Shown piece after piece: positions 13,150 to 22,715 of a stretch of 64,000 nt of DNA. The first letter of the stretch is position 1; each line of letters starts with the position of its first letter. This stretch comes from Rhizobium sp. 9140 (lineage in GTDB: Bacteria; Pseudomonadota; Alphaproteobacteria; Rhizobiales; Rhizobiaceae). Both the position numbers and the translations under genes were made by a program. The stretch is from NCBI RefSeq assembly GCF_900067135.1, contig NZ_FJUR01000001.1, positions 1,119,501-1,183,500 on the forward strand, read 5' to 3'. The notes beneath the pieces are model-generated. The model was not told the origin of the DNA. It made no database searches and saw only the letters and a list, made by a program, of their open reading frames with translations.

Positions 13150-13650
13150 ATGTCCCTGATCGACTATTTCATCCGCCGCCCGGAGTTCGATATCTTCGAC
13201 ATGAATGTCGATCATCTCCCAAGCGTCGCGCGCATTCACGCCACTTTGTTCAAGCCCGCCTGGAGCGCCGGTGAGTTTCATGGGCTTCTGCTGCAGGAGA
13301 GCGTCTCCGGCTTCGTCGCCTGCCAGAACAATGCGGCCGGCGGAGCGGCGATGGGCGGCTTCGTCCTGACGCGATCAGCCGGCGGCGAAGCGGAAATCCT
13401 CACCATCGGCGTCGATCCCCGCTATGTCAGGCTGAGCCTGGGGTGGCGTCTGATGCAGGCGGCGCTCGGTCGTGCCCGGCAGGATGGTGCGGAGGCCATG
13501 TTCCTCGAGGTCGATCAGGCCAATGTGGCGGCACTCGCGCTCTATCGCCGATTGGGCTTTCGCAAGGTCGGCGAGCGCAAGGCCTACTACAAGCCATCCG
13601 GCCCGGATGCCGCTCCCGGCGGTGCCGACGTTCTCCGCCTCGATCTCTGA
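13150..13650 (+). CDS. rimI: Ribosomal-protein-alanine N-acetyltransferase RimI (GNAT family)
   Basis: 166-aa GNAT enzyme that, in the characterised family, acetylates the N-terminal alanine of ribosomal protein S18. Acetyl-CoA site region is ILTIGVDPRYVRLSLGWRLM (the usual R/Q-x2-G-x-G/A is degenerate: RLSLGW). EVDQANVAALALYRRLGF is the conserved Asn and Tyr region. Starts one base after the tsaB stop; the tsaB-rimI pair is a recurrent bacterial arrangement. The open frame runs further upstream inside tsaB, but that extension is not GNAT-like. Confidence 0.9.
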   Translation: MSLIDYFIRRPEFDIFDMNVDHLPSVARIHATLFKPAWSAGEFHGLLLQESVSGFVACQNNAAGGAAMGGFVLTRSAGGEAEILTIGVDPRYVRLSLGWRLMQAALGRARQDGAEAMFLEVDQANVAALALYRRLGFRKVGERKAYYKPSGPDAAPGGADVLRLDL

Positions 13651-13658
13651 GCCGCACG

Positions 13659-14447
13659 ATGATCGTCTGGCTCCGGATCGTCGTCTGCGTCTTTCTCCTG
13701 ATCCTGGCGACGCTTCTGCTGGCGCCGGTGCAACTCGTCCTGCTCTGGCGTGATGGACCGGCGCGGCGAACCCTCCCGCGCGTCTGGCATCGCATTGCCT
13801 GCCGCATGATCGGCCTTCGCGTGCATGTCCACGGCGTCCCCGATACAAGGCGGCCCCTGCTGCTCGTGGCGAACCATGTCAGCTGGAAGGACATCCTCGC
13901 CCTTGGCTCCGTCGCCGATGTCGTCTTCATCGCGAAGGCGGAAGTGAAGGCATGGCCCGTCTTCGGGGTGCTCGCCCGCTTGCAGGCAACGATCTTCGTC
14001 GCACGCGAGCAGAAGCGCACAACCGGCAACCAGGTTAACGAGATCGGCGTCCGCCTTGCCGCCGGTGAAATCGTCGTGCTCTTTCCCGAAGGCACGACCT
14101 CCGACGGCAACCGGCTGCTGGAAATCAAGACGTCGCTCTTCGGCGCCGCCGCCGCCGCCGTGCCGCTGGCGCCGGAGGGCGTCGTTCACGTCCAGCCGGT
14201 CGCCATTGCCTACACCAGGGTCCACGGCATGCCTATGGGGCGCTACCACCGGCCCATTGCCGCCTGGCCGGGGGATATCGAGCTGGTGCCGCACCTGATG
14301 GGCGTCCTGCGCGAAGGCGCCGTCGACGTCGATCTCGTCTTCGGCGACACCATCGAATACCGTGCCGACAGCAACCGCAAGCAGGTGAGCCGGGCTGTCG
14401 AGACGCAGCTGAAGACCATGTTGCTGGCGCGGCTTCTGGGGCGCTGA
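13659..14447 (+). CDS. plsC: 1-acyl-sn-glycerol-3-phosphate acyltransferase
   Basis: Membrane-associated acyltransferase that makes phosphatidic acid or related lipids. 262 aa: an N-terminal hydrophobic helix (residues 2-28), the catalytic H-x4-D in ANHVSWKDI, the glycerol-phosphate-binding FPEGTTS, and VQPVAIAYTR in the last conserved block. In rhizobia several PlsC paralogues exist and some make ornithine lipids (OlsA), so the exact acceptor is not settled by sequence. ATG at 13659 is eight bases after the rimI stop. Confidence 0.88.
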   Translation: MIVWLRIVVCVFLLILATLLLAPVQLVLLWRDGPARRTLPRVWHRIACRMIGLRVHVHGVPDTRRPLLLVANHVSWKDILALGSVADVVFIAKAEVKAWPVFGVLARLQATIFVAREQKRTTGNQVNEIGVRLAAGEIVVLFPEGTTSDGNRLLEIKTSLFGAAAAAVPLAPEGVVHVQPVAIAYTRVHGMPMGRYHRPIAAWPGDIELVPHLMGVLREGAVDVDLVFGDTIEYRADSNRKQVSRAVETQLKTMLLARLLGR

Positions 14448-14525
14448 GGGCCTTCGTATCCTCGGCATCACCTTCGCAAACCCACATCGCTTCATTTCCG
14501 CCCCGATTTGCGCTATGCAGCCGGC

Positions 14526-15980
14526 ATGACCGACCAAACGCTCCTTGCTCCCGCCTCCATGCCGGCCCCGGCTCCTGCCACGCCGGCACCGACCAAGAAG
14601 GTCTTCGTGAAGACCTATGGCTGCCAGATGAATGTCTATGATTCCGACAGGATGACGGATGCGCTGGCAAAGGATGGCTATGTCGCGACCGACAATGCCG
14701 AGGATGCGGATCTCGTTCTCCTGAACACCTGTCATATCCGGGAAAAGGCGGCCGAAAAGGTCTATTCGGCGCTCGGCCGGCTGCGTGACCTGAAGAAGAG
14801 AAAAGCGGGCGAAGGGCGCGAGATGATGATCGGCGTGGCCGGCTGCGTCGCGCAGGCCGAGGGCGACGAGATCCTACGCCGCGCTCCGGCCGTCGATCTC
14901 GTCATCGGCCCGCAGACCTATCATCGCCTGCCGGAGGCGCTGAAGCGCGTCAGTCGCGGCGAGCGCGTGCTGGAAACGGATTACGCGATCGAGGACAAGT
15001 TCGAGCACCTGCCGGCGCCCGACAAGGCGAAGACGCGCGCGCGCGGCGTCACGGCCTTTCTCACCGTGCAGGAAGGCTGCGACAAGTTCTGCACCTTCTG
15101 CGTCGTGCCTTACACGCGCGGCTCGGAAGTCTCCCGCCCGATGGCGCAGATCGTTGCGGAGGCCGAGAGGCTCGTGTCGGCGGGCGTTCGTGAGATCACG
15201 CTGCTCGGACAGAACGTCAATGCCTGGCACGGCACCGTTACCACCGGCGTCGCAGGCCTCGTTACCACCGGCGTCGCAGGCCTCGTTACCACCGGCGGCG
15301 AGGGCCTTGGCGCTCTGCTGCACCGCCTTTCGGACATCGAGGGTCTCGCGCGCCTGCGCTACACCACCAGCCACCCACGCGACATGGATGACAGTCTGAT
15401 CGAGGCGCACCGCACCTTGCCGACCCTGATGCCCTACCTGCATCTGCCGGTCCAGTCGGGCTCGGACCGTATCCTCAAGGCCATGAACCGCCGCCACACG
15501 GCGGCAGAATACGTGGCACTGGTCGAGCGGATCCGCCGCGCCCGGCCCGACCTTGCCTTGTCGGGCGATTTCATCGTCGGCTTCCCCGGTGAGACCGATG
15601 CGGATTTCGAGGATACGCTGAGCCTCGTGCGCACCATCGGTTATGCACAGGCATTTTCGTTCAAATATTCAACTCGTCCCGGCACACCCGGCGCCGATCT
15701 GAAGGATCAGGTGCAGGAGGATGTCAAGGCCAAGCGTTTGGAAACGCTACAGGCTTTGCTTTTGGAGCAGCAGCGGGCGTTCAACGAAAGCTGCATCGGC
15801 CGCACGATCGACCTGCTTCTGGAAAAGCCCGGTCGCATGCCCGGCCAGCTTATCGGCCGCTCTCCCTGGCTGCAATCTGTGAATGTTGATGCAAAGGGCG
15901 TGGAAATCGGTGACATTATCAGGGTGCGAATCACCGCCGCGGGTCCTAACAGTTTGTTTGCCGACGTGGTCGACGACTGA
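14526..15980 (+). CDS. miaB: tRNA-2-methylthio-N6-dimethylallyladenosine synthase MiaB
   Basis: Radical-SAM methylthiotransferase that thiomethylates i6A37 in tRNA. 484 aa from the ATG at 14526 (a TTG at 14508 is less likely). N-terminal UPF0004 domain: [15 protein letters not shown] with its first cluster Cys, then [10 protein letters not shown] and AGCVAQ. The radical-SAM motif is [13 protein letters not shown] (about residues 184-196), and a C-terminal TRAM domain follows. Odd feature: after [11 protein letters not shown] the enzyme carries a VTTGVAGL duplication in place of the usual short loop (see the repeat at 15237-15308). The frame is kept, so it is probably functional. Confidence 0.95.
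   Translation: MTDQTLLAPASMPAPAPATPAPTKKVFVKTYGCQMNVYDSDRMTDALAKDGYVATDNAEDADLVLLNTCHIREKAAEKVYSALGRLRDLKKRKAGEGREMMIGVAGCVAQAEGDEILRRAPAVDLVIGPQTYHRLPEALKRVSRGERVLETDYAIEDKFEHLPAPDKAKTRARGVTAFLTVQEGCDKFCTFCVVPYTRGSEVSRPMAQIVAEAERLVSAGVREITLLGQNVNAWHGTVTTGVAGLVTTGVAGLVTTGGEGLGALLHRLSDIEGLARLRYTTSHPRDMDDSLIEAHRTLPTLMPYLHLPVQSGSDRILKAMNRRHTAAEYVALVERIRRARPDLALSGDFIVGFPGETDADFEDTLSLVRTIGYAQAFSFKYSTRPGTPGADLKDQVQEDVKAKRLETLQALLLEQQRAFNESCIGRTIDLLLEKPGRMPGQLIGRSPWLQSVNVDAKGVEIGDIIRVRITAAGPNSLFADVVDD
15237..15308 (+). repeat. 24-bp tandem repeat inside miaB (2 exact copies + 1 diverged)
   Basis: Two identical 24-base units lie at 15237-15260 and 15261-15284. A third at 15285-15308 has the same first 13 bases and four substitutions afterwards. 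Each unit begins GTTACCACCGG and encodes [24 protein letters not shown]. The unit length is a multiple of three, so copy-number change keeps the miaB frame. Confidence 0.9.
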
Positions 15981-16020
15981 TATAATCAGGGCCTGACGAC
16001 ATCCTCGGGAGCCCTGCCGC

Positions 16021-17067
16021 TTGAACGGACACGAATTGGTTTCAACCCCGCCGCGCCAGTCGAAGACAACGCCCACGACAGACGCCAATCACTTCGTGCT
16101 CACATTCGAGAACAATCGCTTTGCGAGCGAGTTGTTCGGACAATACGACCAGAATCTCAAGCTTATCGAACAGCGCCTGCATGTGGATGCCCGTCCGCGC
16201 GGCAACTCCGTGGCGATCTCGGGCGAGGTGACGGCGACCAATCAGGCGCGCCGGGCGCTGGATTATCTCTATGGTCGCCTGCAGAAGGGCAGCACCGTCG
16301 AGGTTTCCGACGTCGAAGGCGCGATTCGCATGGCTGTTGCCGCCGACGATCAGTTGCAGCTTCCCACCATGGAGAAGAAGGCCAAGTTGAACCTCGCGCA
16401 GATTTCGACCCGTAAGAAGACCATCGCCGCCCGCACGCCGACGCAGGATGCCTATATTCGCGCGCTGGAGCGTTCCGAGCTTGTCTTCGGCGTCGGCCCG
16501 GCCGGCACCGGCAAGACCTATCTCGCCGTTGCCTATGCGGCCCAGCTTCTGGAGCGCGGCGCCGTCGATCGCATCATTCTCTCGCGGCCGGCGGTCGAGG
16601 CGGGCGAGCGTCTGGGCTTCCTGCCCGGCGACATGAAGGAGAAGGTCGATCCCTATCTCCGGCCCCTCTATGATGCGCTCTACGACATGATGCCCGGTGA
16701 CAAGGTGGAACGGGCGATCACGGCCGGCGTCATCGAAATCGCTCCGCTCGCCTTCATGCGCGGCCGCACGCTAGGCAATGCCGTGGTCATTCTCGACGAG
16801 GCGCAGAACACGACGACCATGCAGATGAAGATGTTCCTGACGCGTCTCGGCGAGAACGGCCGCATGATCGTCACCGGGGATCCGAGCCAGGTCGATCTTC
16901 CGCGCGGCACTAAATCGGGCCTCGTGGAGGCGCTTCAGATCCTGAAAGATGTCGAGGGCGTGTCCGTCGTGCGTTTCAAGGACGTCGACGTCGTGCGCCA
17001 CCCGATGGTCGCGCGCATCGTGCGGGCCTACGAGGCGCAGACGGCCGTGCCGGACGAAAGTCTCTGA
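16021..17067 (+). CDS. phoH: PhoH-like ATPase
   Basis: 348 aa. An N-terminal KH-like region (about residues 30-100) is followed by a PhoH P-loop ATPase: Walker A GPAGTGKT (about 159-166), RPAVEAGERLGFLPGD, and Walker B VVILDEAQN. Function is not well defined; genetic neighbours in most bacteria are the ybeY, corC and lnt genes, which links it to RNA metabolism. The start is TTG at 16021 with GGGAG nine bases upstream. The next ATG is far inside the domain, and the TTG-initiated N-terminus matches the family. Confidence 0.93.
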   Translation: MNGHELVSTPPRQSKTTPTTDANHFVLTFENNRFASELFGQYDQNLKLIEQRLHVDARPRGNSVAISGEVTATNQARRALDYLYGRLQKGSTVEVSDVEGAIRMAVAADDQLQLPTMEKKAKLNLAQISTRKKTIAARTPTQDAYIRALERSELVFGVGPAGTGKTYLAVAYAAQLLERGAVDRIILSRPAVEAGERLGFLPGDMKEKVDPYLRPLYDALYDMMPGDKVERAITAGVIEIAPLAFMRGRTLGNAVVILDEAQNTTTMQMKMFLTRLGENGRMIVTGDPSQVDLPRGTKSGLVEALQILKDVEGVSVVRFKDVDVVRHPMVARIVRAYEAQTAVPDESL

Positions 17068-17070
17068 AGC

Positions 17071-17586
17071 ATGCCGCAGACGTCCTTGCTGGAATTGCAG
17101 GTCAGCGCCGAGGAAGGCGGATGGCCGGATGAAGCCATGCTCGAGGCATCGAGCACGCGCATCCTCGAGCATGCCGCAGCCTTTCTCGCTCGCGAGGAGG
17201 GGCAGCCCTTCCCGACGACGCCGCCGGAATTGTCTCTCGTCTTCACCAGCGATGCGGAAATTCGCAGCATCAACGCGGAATGGCGCAGTCAGGACAAGCC
17301 GACCAACGTCCTGTCCTTCCCCGCCTTTCCCGTGGTGCCGGGCGGCATGCCAGGCCCGATGCTGGGCGATATCGTGCTGGCCTGGGAGACGCTGGTGCGC
17401 GAATCAGAAGACCTGGGAAAGCCGTTCGATGATCATCTGACACATCTTCTGGTACATGGTTTCCTGCATCTTTTTGGCTATGACCACCTGGAAACAGAGG
17501 AAGCCGAGCAAATGGAACAGCTGGAGACTCGCATTCTCTCGGGTCTTGGGGTATCTGATCCCTATGGGGACAGCGATCCCGTTTGA
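17071..17586 (+). CDS. ybeY: Endoribonuclease YbeY (16S rRNA maturation factor)
   Basis: 171-aa metal-dependent RNase that acts on the 3' end of 16S rRNA and in ribosome quality control. The metal site HGFLHLFGYDH fits the family H-G-x-L-H-x2-G-Y-D-H pattern (about residues 128-138). INAEWRSQDKPTNVLSFP is the other signature block. Starts three bases after the phoH stop, so the pair is probably co-translated. This enzyme affects symbiosis and sRNA pathways in S. meliloti (established for SMc01113). Confidence 0.95.
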   Translation: MPQTSLLELQVSAEEGGWPDEAMLEASSTRILEHAAAFLAREEGQPFPTTPPELSLVFTSDAEIRSINAEWRSQDKPTNVLSFPAFPVVPGGMPGPMLGDIVLAWETLVRESEDLGKPFDDHLTHLLVHGFLHLFGYDHLETEEAEQMEQLETRILSGLGVSDPYGDSDPV

Positions 17587-17598
17587 CAGTTTGGAACG

Positions 17599-18813
17599 AT
17601 GAGCGACTTCAGATCACAGCCGGCCGTGGCTGGCAAAGACGATGCCGACGCCTCCAGTCAGGACGAACCGGGCAGTAGTAGCGCGGTCCAAGCCTACGAG
17701 GCCGAAGCCGCCGACGCCCTCAAGCCCGAGGCCCACAAGCCGGAAGGCCACCGGCACCATACCTCTTTCTGGGCCAGGGCGGCCCGCCTGTTCCGCAGCC
17801 CGAACGGCGCCACGATCCGCGAGGATCTTGCCGACGCCCTGATGGCGGATCCGGGGGCCGACGAGGTCTTCTCGCCGGCCGAGCGCGCGATGCTCAACAA
17901 CATCCTGCGCTTCCGCGAAGTGCGCGTGGAGGATGTGATGGTGCCTCGAGCCGATATCGAGGCGGTCGATCAAAGCATCACCATCGGCGAACTCATGATC
18001 ATCTTCGATGAGTCCGGGCGTTCGCGCATGCCGGTCTACAGCGAAAGCCTCGACGATCCCCGTGGGATGGTCCACATCCGCGATCTCCTCTCCTATGTGA
18101 CGAAGCAGGCGCGCGCTAACCGCCGCGGCCCGCCGCGCGTGGCGGCATCGCCGGCCGTGGCGGCTCTCGCCGCGGATCGCCCGCAGAAGGTGCAGCGCCA
18201 GCCACGCGCCGGGATCGACCTTGCCCGGATCGATCTGGACAAGACCGTTGAAGAGGCCGGTATCATCCGTCAGGTTCTGTTCGTGCCGCCGTCCATGCAT
18301 GCCTCCGACCTCATGCAGCGCATGCAGGCCGCGCGCATCCAGATGGCGCTCGTCATCGATGAATATGGTGGCACCGACGGTCTGGCGTCGCTGGAGGACA
18401 TTGTCGAAATGGTCGTCGGCGATATCGAGGACGAGCATGACGACAGCGAGGTCATGTTCTCCCGCACGTCGGACGATATTTTCGTTGCCGATGCCCGCGT
18501 CGAGCTCGAGGTGATCGCAGCTGCGATCGGTCCCGACTTCGACGTGCGCGAGCAGCTGGAAGAGGTGGATACGCTGGGTGGGCTGGTGTTTGCCTCCCTC
18601 GGCCGCATTCCCGCCCGCGGCGAGGTCGTGCAGGCGCTTCCCGGATTCGAATTCCAGGTTCTGGATGCCGACCCCCGCCGCGTGAAGAAGGTCCGGATCG
18701 TCCGCAAGCGCCCGCCGGCCCGCCGCCGTGTGGCGGTGAAGGGCGAGGAAGACATCGGTGTCGAGTCCCCACGGGCCGAAGCGGCCTCCACCGAAGAGCC
18801 GTCCGGCCGCTGA
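17599..18813 (+). CDS. Hemolysin-type CBS/CorC_HlyC domain protein
   Basis: 404 aa without membrane segments. Residues about 1-60 are a low-complexity acidic/His-rich leader. A CBS pair follows (VRVEDVMVPRADIEAV at about 113 on, then QVLFVPPSMHASDLMQRM and LVIDEYGGTDGLASLEDI). The transporter-associated CorC_HlyC domain comes last (RTSDDIFVADARVELEVI ... DTLGGLVF). A long Arg/Ala insert sits between the two CBS repeats (about 175-210). CorC in enterobacteria modulates Mg/Co efflux; the rhizobial role is not defined. Follows ybeY by 12 bases in the usual order. Confidence 0.92.
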   Translation: MSDFRSQPAVAGKDDADASSQDEPGSSSAVQAYEAEAADALKPEAHKPEGHRHHTSFWARAARLFRSPNGATIREDLADALMADPGADEVFSPAERAMLNNILRFREVRVEDVMVPRADIEAVDQSITIGELMIIFDESGRSRMPVYSESLDDPRGMVHIRDLLSYVTKQARANRRGPPRVAASPAVAALAADRPQKVQRQPRAGIDLARIDLDKTVEEAGIIRQVLFVPPSMHASDLMQRMQAARIQMALVIDEYGGTDGLASLEDIVEMVVGDIEDEHDDSEVMFSRTSDDIFVADARVELEVIAAAIGPDFDVREQLEEVDTLGGLVFASLGRIPARGEVVQALPGFEFQVLDADPRRVKKVRIVRKRPPARRRVAVKGEEDIGVESPRAEAASTEEPSGR

Positions 18814-18997
18814 CGGTTCCGCAGTTCCGCAGGGCAGGTCGTGGCATGGCCTTTCCGGCGCGTCGATCAGCAACAGGACACATGCTCTGGGCATGCCTGA
18901 TGCATCATGAAGAGCGCGGGACATCGACCGGCGCCTCGGGATCATCGTGGCGCAGGGTGCCGGATGCCCGGATCGTAGCAGGCGGATAGGATTGCGA

Positions 18998-20593
18998 ATG
19001 GAACGTTTGGCCGGCAGGATCATGCTGTCGTCGGGTCTTCGGCGGGCAGCCCTCGGGTGTCTAGCCGGGCTGGTCACGGTCCTCGCCTTGCCGCCCTTCA
19101 ACATCTTCGCTGTTCCTTTTCTGACCTTCCCCGTTCTCGTCTGGCTGCTGGACGGCACGTCCGGCCAGCCGGAACACGGCCCGCTCCGCCGGGCGCTGCC
19201 GGCCTTCGCGCTCGGCTGGTGCTTCGGCTTCGGCTACCTCCTCGGTAGTCTCTGGTGGCTCGGCAATGCGCTTCTGGTGGAGGCAGATACCTTTGCCTGG
19301 GCTCTGCCGCTCGCCGTCGTCGGCCTACCGGCCGTGCTCGCGGTCTACTACGGCTTGGCGGCCTTCGTCGCCCGTCTGCTCTGGTCCGACGGGGCAGGGC
19401 GCATCGCGGCACTCGCCGTCGCCTTCGCAGGCGCTGAATGGCTGCGCGGCGTTCTGTTCACGGGCTTCCCGTGGAACGCGATTGGAATGGCCGCCATGCC
19501 GGTGCCGCTCCTCATGCAGTCGGTCTCGCTGGTCGGCATGGTCGGCATGAACCTGCTCGCCGTATTTGTCTATGCGGCACCTGCTCTGATCGGCACCCGC
19601 AAGGGCATGGGCGTCGGGCTGACGCTTGCGGCTGGTCTGGTCGCGGCCCATGTCGGCTATGGCGCCTATCGTCTGCACGAGCCCCAGCCGCCCGCAGCCG
19701 AGCCGCAGACAACGGTGAGGATCGTCCAGCCCGTCATCGATCAGGCTCGCAAACTCGACGATAGCGAGCGTGCCTCGGTCTTCGAGGCCCACCTGGCGCT
19801 GAGTGCAGCACCGCCCGAGAATGGCGGCAAACGGCCGAATATCATCGTCTGGCCGGAGACGGCGGTTCCCTTCATCCTCACGGACAATCCGGATGCCCTG
19901 ACGCGGATCGCCGACGTGCTGCAAGACGGGCAGATCCTCATCACCGGCGCCGTCCGTACGGAAGACGCCGGCGCCGGTCTGCCGCCGCGCTACTACAATT
20001 CCGTCTATGTGATCGACGATCGCGGCCAGATCGTCGGTGCGGCGGACAAGGTTCACCTCGTGCCTTTCGGCGAATATCTGCCGTTCGAGGACCTGCTGTC
20101 GCGCATGGGGCTGAACGCGATCGCCGCCTCCATGCCGGGCGGCTTTTCGTCGGCAGCAACCCGCACCATTCTAACGCTGCCGGGGGCGCGCACGCTGTAT
20201 CCGCTGATCTGCTACGAGGCGATTTTTCCGAACGAAATCGGCAGCGACGCGCTCTCCACCGGTGCTCTCCTCAATATCACCAATGACGCCTGGTTTGGCG
20301 ACACGCCGGGACCCTACCAGCATTTCCAGCAGGCGCGCCTGCGTGCGGTCGAGAATGGTGTCCCCATGATCCGTGCGGCCAATTCCGGCATATCAGCGGT
20401 CATCGATGCGCAAGGAAATGTCGTCTCGGGGCTTTCTCTCGGCGAACGTGGCTTTTTCGACACAATTCTGCCCGGTCGTGCGGCTTTGGTCGCCGCGCCT
20501 GAGCAACAGCGAAGGCACGCTCTCGTTCTGGTGCTGTTTCTGATGGTGTGCGCGTTAATTTCTCGTTTTGGTTTTGTTTTTTGGCGTAATTGA
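18998..20593 (+). CDS. lnt: Apolipoprotein N-acyltransferase
   Basis: Adds the third acyl chain to the N-terminal cysteine of lipoproteins at the periplasmic face of the inner membrane. 531 aa. About six N-terminal membrane segments are followed by a periplasmic nitrilase-fold domain. Catalytic Glu is in WPETAVPF, Lys in DKVHLVPFGEYLPF, and Cys in LICYEAIFPNE; a final C-terminal helix follows. ATG at 18998 has AGG seven bases upstream; the frame is open up to 18947. Confidence 0.95.
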   Translation: MERLAGRIMLSSGLRRAALGCLAGLVTVLALPPFNIFAVPFLTFPVLVWLLDGTSGQPEHGPLRRALPAFALGWCFGFGYLLGSLWWLGNALLVEADTFAWALPLAVVGLPAVLAVYYGLAAFVARLLWSDGAGRIAALAVAFAGAEWLRGVLFTGFPWNAIGMAAMPVPLLMQSVSLVGMVGMNLLAVFVYAAPALIGTRKGMGVGLTLAAGLVAAHVGYGAYRLHEPQPPAAEPQTTVRIVQPVIDQARKLDDSERASVFEAHLALSAAPPENGGKRPNIIVWPETAVPFILTDNPDALTRIADVLQDGQILITGAVRTEDAGAGLPPRYYNSVYVIDDRGQIVGAADKVHLVPFGEYLPFEDLLSRMGLNAIAASMPGGFSSAATRTILTLPGARTLYPLICYEAIFPNEIGSDALSTGALLNITNDAWFGDTPGPYQHFQQARLRAVENGVPMIRAANSGISAVIDAQGNVVSGLSLGERGFFDTILPGRAALVAAPEQQRRHALVLVLFLMVCALISRFGFVFWRN

Positions 20594-20745
20594 CCCAAAA
20601 CGCATGAAGTTGCATAGTGCCCGCCGCCGGCAACCTCACTTATGCTCGGAGGGGAATGATCCGGACCATGTGGCATGGCATATGGTCTGCTCTCTGCACC
20701 GGCCGGAGTACGGGCTGAAGTCACTTCGAATAATAGGAACCCGCT

Positions 20746-21171
20746 ATGATTGAGAATAAGAAGAAGCCTAACCCGATCGACATCCATGTCGGAAGTCGGA
20801 TCAGGCTTCGCCGGACAATGCTCGGAATGAGCCAGGAAAAGCTGGGCGAAGCCCTTGGCATCACCTTTCAGCAGATCCAGAAATATGAAAAGGGCACCAA
20901 CCGTGTTGGTGCGAGCCGTCTTCAGAACATCTCCGCTATTCTCAATGTGCCTGTCTCCTTCTTCTTCGAGGATGCACCGGGCGACTCCGGTTCAGGCGGC
21001 GGTGCGTCCGGCATGGCTGAAGCCTCGAGCTCGAACTATGTCGTGGACTTCCTGTCGTCTTCCGAAGGCCTCCAGCTGAACCGGGCTTTCGTCAAGATCG
21101 GTGATCCCAAGGTCCGGCGCAAGATCGTCGATCTGGTCAAGGCGCTCGCGGCAGACATCGACTCGGAATAG
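20746..21171 (+). CDS. XRE/Cro-CI-type helix-turn-helix regulator
   Basis: 141 aa with one HTH_XRE domain at about residues 15-70 (RIRLRRTMLGMSQEKLGEAL, ITFQQIQKYEKGTNRV, ILNVPVSFFFE). A Gly/Ser linker and a C-terminal helical segment follow (LQLNRAFVKI, KVRRKIVDLVKAL). It is the standard gene between lnt and metK in rhizobia, so it is core rather than phage-derived. Target genes unknown. ATG has TAGGAA about nine bases upstream and a strong terminator follows. Confidence 0.93.
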   Translation: MIENKKKPNPIDIHVGSRIRLRRTMLGMSQEKLGEALGITFQQIQKYEKGTNRVGASRLQNISAILNVPVSFFFEDAPGDSGSGGGASGMAEASSSNYVVDFLSSSEGLQLNRAFVKIGDPKVRRKIVDLVKALAADIDSE

Positions 21172-21192
21172 TGCAATGAGATTCGTATGAAA

Positions 21193-21217
21193 AGAGCGGC
21201 TTACGGGCCGCTTTTTT
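21193..21217 (+). terminator. Rho-independent terminator after the XRE regulator
   Basis: Stem AGCGGC (21195-21200) with GCCGCT (21207-21212), short TTACGG loop, then six T residues. Lies 22 bases after the stop of the HTH gene and separates it from metK. Confidence 0.9.
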
Positions 21218-21299
21218 CATGTCGGACAGGACGCTGCGAAGAATTGGCTTCACACCGTAGCAAGCCGAAATTCGGCAATAAGCAACCTCATTTGTTGAT

Positions 21300-21315
21300 A
21301 TAAAGATATATTTAT
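21300..21315. promoter_or_regulatory. Palindromic operator candidate upstream of metK (SahR/SamR-like)
   Basis: The 16-mer ATAAAGATATATTTAT is a near-perfect inverted repeat (one mismatched pair) 75 bases before the metK start. From memory, AT-rich palindromes of the form ATAAAGATATCTTTAT precede methionine/SAM-cycle genes in alphaproteobacteria and are assigned to ArsR-type SAH/SAM-responsive repressors. I see no SAM-II riboswitch signature here. Assignment is by pattern only. Confidence 0.55.
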
Positions 21316-21390
21316 GTCCTTGTGCGCTTGTCTTTTGCGGACATACTTACTACACCATCGAAGCCTGTTTTCACTGAGGGGACGTCCCGC

Positions 21391-22632
21391 ATGCGTGCTA
21401 ACTACCTGTTTACTTCCGAGTCCGTGGCCGAGGGACATCCCGATAAGGTTTGCGACCGCATTTCGGACGAGATCGTCGATCTGGTCTATCGCGAAGCTGC
21501 AAAGACGGGCGTCGATCCCTGGGGCGTGCGCATCGCCTGCGAAACGCTGGCGACCACGAACCGCGTGGTGATCGCCGGCGAAGTGCGCCTGCCGCCGAGC
21601 CTGATGAAGAAGGACAAGAACGGCAAGGACGTCATCAACCCGGCCAAGTTCAAGACCGCTGCCCGCAAGGCCATCCGCGAAATCGGCTACGAGCAGGACG
21701 GCTTCCACTGGAAGACGGCGAAGATCGACGTGCTGCTGCACTCGCAGTCGGCCGATATCGCCCAGGGCGTCGATAACGCAGCCGACAAGCAGGGTGACGA
21801 AGGTGCCGGCGATCAGGGCATCATGTTCGGCTACGCCTGCCGCGAAACCGCCGACCTCATGCCGGCCCCGATCTATTATTCCCACCGCATTCTCCACCTG
21901 CTCGCCGCCGCCCGCAAGAAGGGCGAGGGCGATGCCGGCAAGCTGGGACCGGACGCAAAGAGCCAGGTCACCGTGCGCTATGTCGACGGTCAGCCGAAGG
22001 AGGTTGCCTCCATTGTCCTGTCCACCCAGCATCTGGACGAGAGTTGGGATTCCGCCAAGGTCCGCGCCGTCGTCGAGCCCTATATCCGCGAAGCCCTGCA
22101 CGACATCGAGATCGCGGCGGACTGCAACTGGTATATCAACCCTACTGGCAAGTTTGTCATTGGTGGACCGGATGGCGATGCCGGACTGACGGGCCGCAAG
22201 ATCATCGTGGATACCTATGGCGGTGCAGCACCGCATGGCGGCGGCGCCTTCTCGGGCAAGGACACGACCAAGGTCGATCGCTCCGCGGCCTATGTCGCTC
22301 GTTACCTTGCCAAGAACGTCGTGGCGGCAGGGCTTGCCGACCGCTGCACGATCCAGCTCTCCTACGCCATCGGCGTAGCCCAGCCGCTCTCGATCTATGT
22401 CGACCTGCATGGCACCGGCAAGATCAGCGAAGATGAGGTCGAAGCAGCAATCCGCAAGACGATCGATCTTTCGCCCTCCGGCATTCGCCGGCATCTCGAC
22501 CTGAACAAGCCGATCTATGCCAAGACATCGGCTTACGGCCATTTCGGTCGCAAGGCCGGTCGCGACGGCTCGTTCTCCTGGGAGCGTCTCGACCTCGTCA
22601 AGCCGTTGAAGGATGCGCTGAAAGCGGCCTGA
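21391..22632 (+). CDS. metK: S-adenosylmethionine synthetase
   Basis: Makes SAM from methionine and ATP. 413 aa. Catalytic and ATP-binding motifs: [21 protein letters not shown] (the first part is the signature), [12 protein letters not shown], and the P-loop-like GGGAFSGKD (about residues 286-294). It has the alphaproteobacterial insertion around residues 180-200 ([15 protein letters not shown]). ATG at 21391 has GAGGGG nine bases upstream; the frame is open to 21322 but the extension is not conserved. An upstream palindrome may control it. Confidence 0.97.
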   Translation: MRANYLFTSESVAEGHPDKVCDRISDEIVDLVYREAAKTGVDPWGVRIACETLATTNRVVIAGEVRLPPSLMKKDKNGKDVINPAKFKTAARKAIREIGYEQDGFHWKTAKIDVLLHSQSADIAQGVDNAADKQGDEGAGDQGIMFGYACRETADLMPAPIYYSHRILHLLAAARKKGEGDAGKLGPDAKSQVTVRYVDGQPKEVASIVLSTQHLDESWDSAKVRAVVEPYIREALHDIEIAADCNWYINPTGKFVIGGPDGDAGLTGRKIIVDTYGGAAPHGGGAFSGKDTTKVDRSAAYVARYLAKNVVAAGLADRCTIQLSYAIGVAQPLSIYVDLHGTGKISEDEVEAAIRKTIDLSPSGIRRHLDLNKPIYAKTSAYGHFGRKAGRDGSFSWERLDLVKPLKDALKAA

Positions 22633-22665
22633 GCCGTTTCGGTTTGCAGAAATGTGTGACAAGAG

Positions 22666-22699
22666 AACGGATGCCCTTCGCCGGCATCCGTTTTTGTTT
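22666..22699 (+). terminator. Rho-independent terminator after metK
   Basis: 10-bp perfect stem AACGGATGCC (22666-22675) / GGCATCCGTT (22683-22692) with a 7-base loop, followed by TTTGTTTT. Sits between metK and trmB, so trmB is probably at least partly separately transcribed or reached by read-through. Confidence 0.92.
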
Positions 22700-22715
22700 T
22701 TGGAGACGTCAGCGC

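Noticed and set aside
21250..21390. SAM riboswitch in the metK leader
   Set aside because: No SAM-II or SAM/SAH consensus pairing or core found; the visible palindrome suggests protein control.
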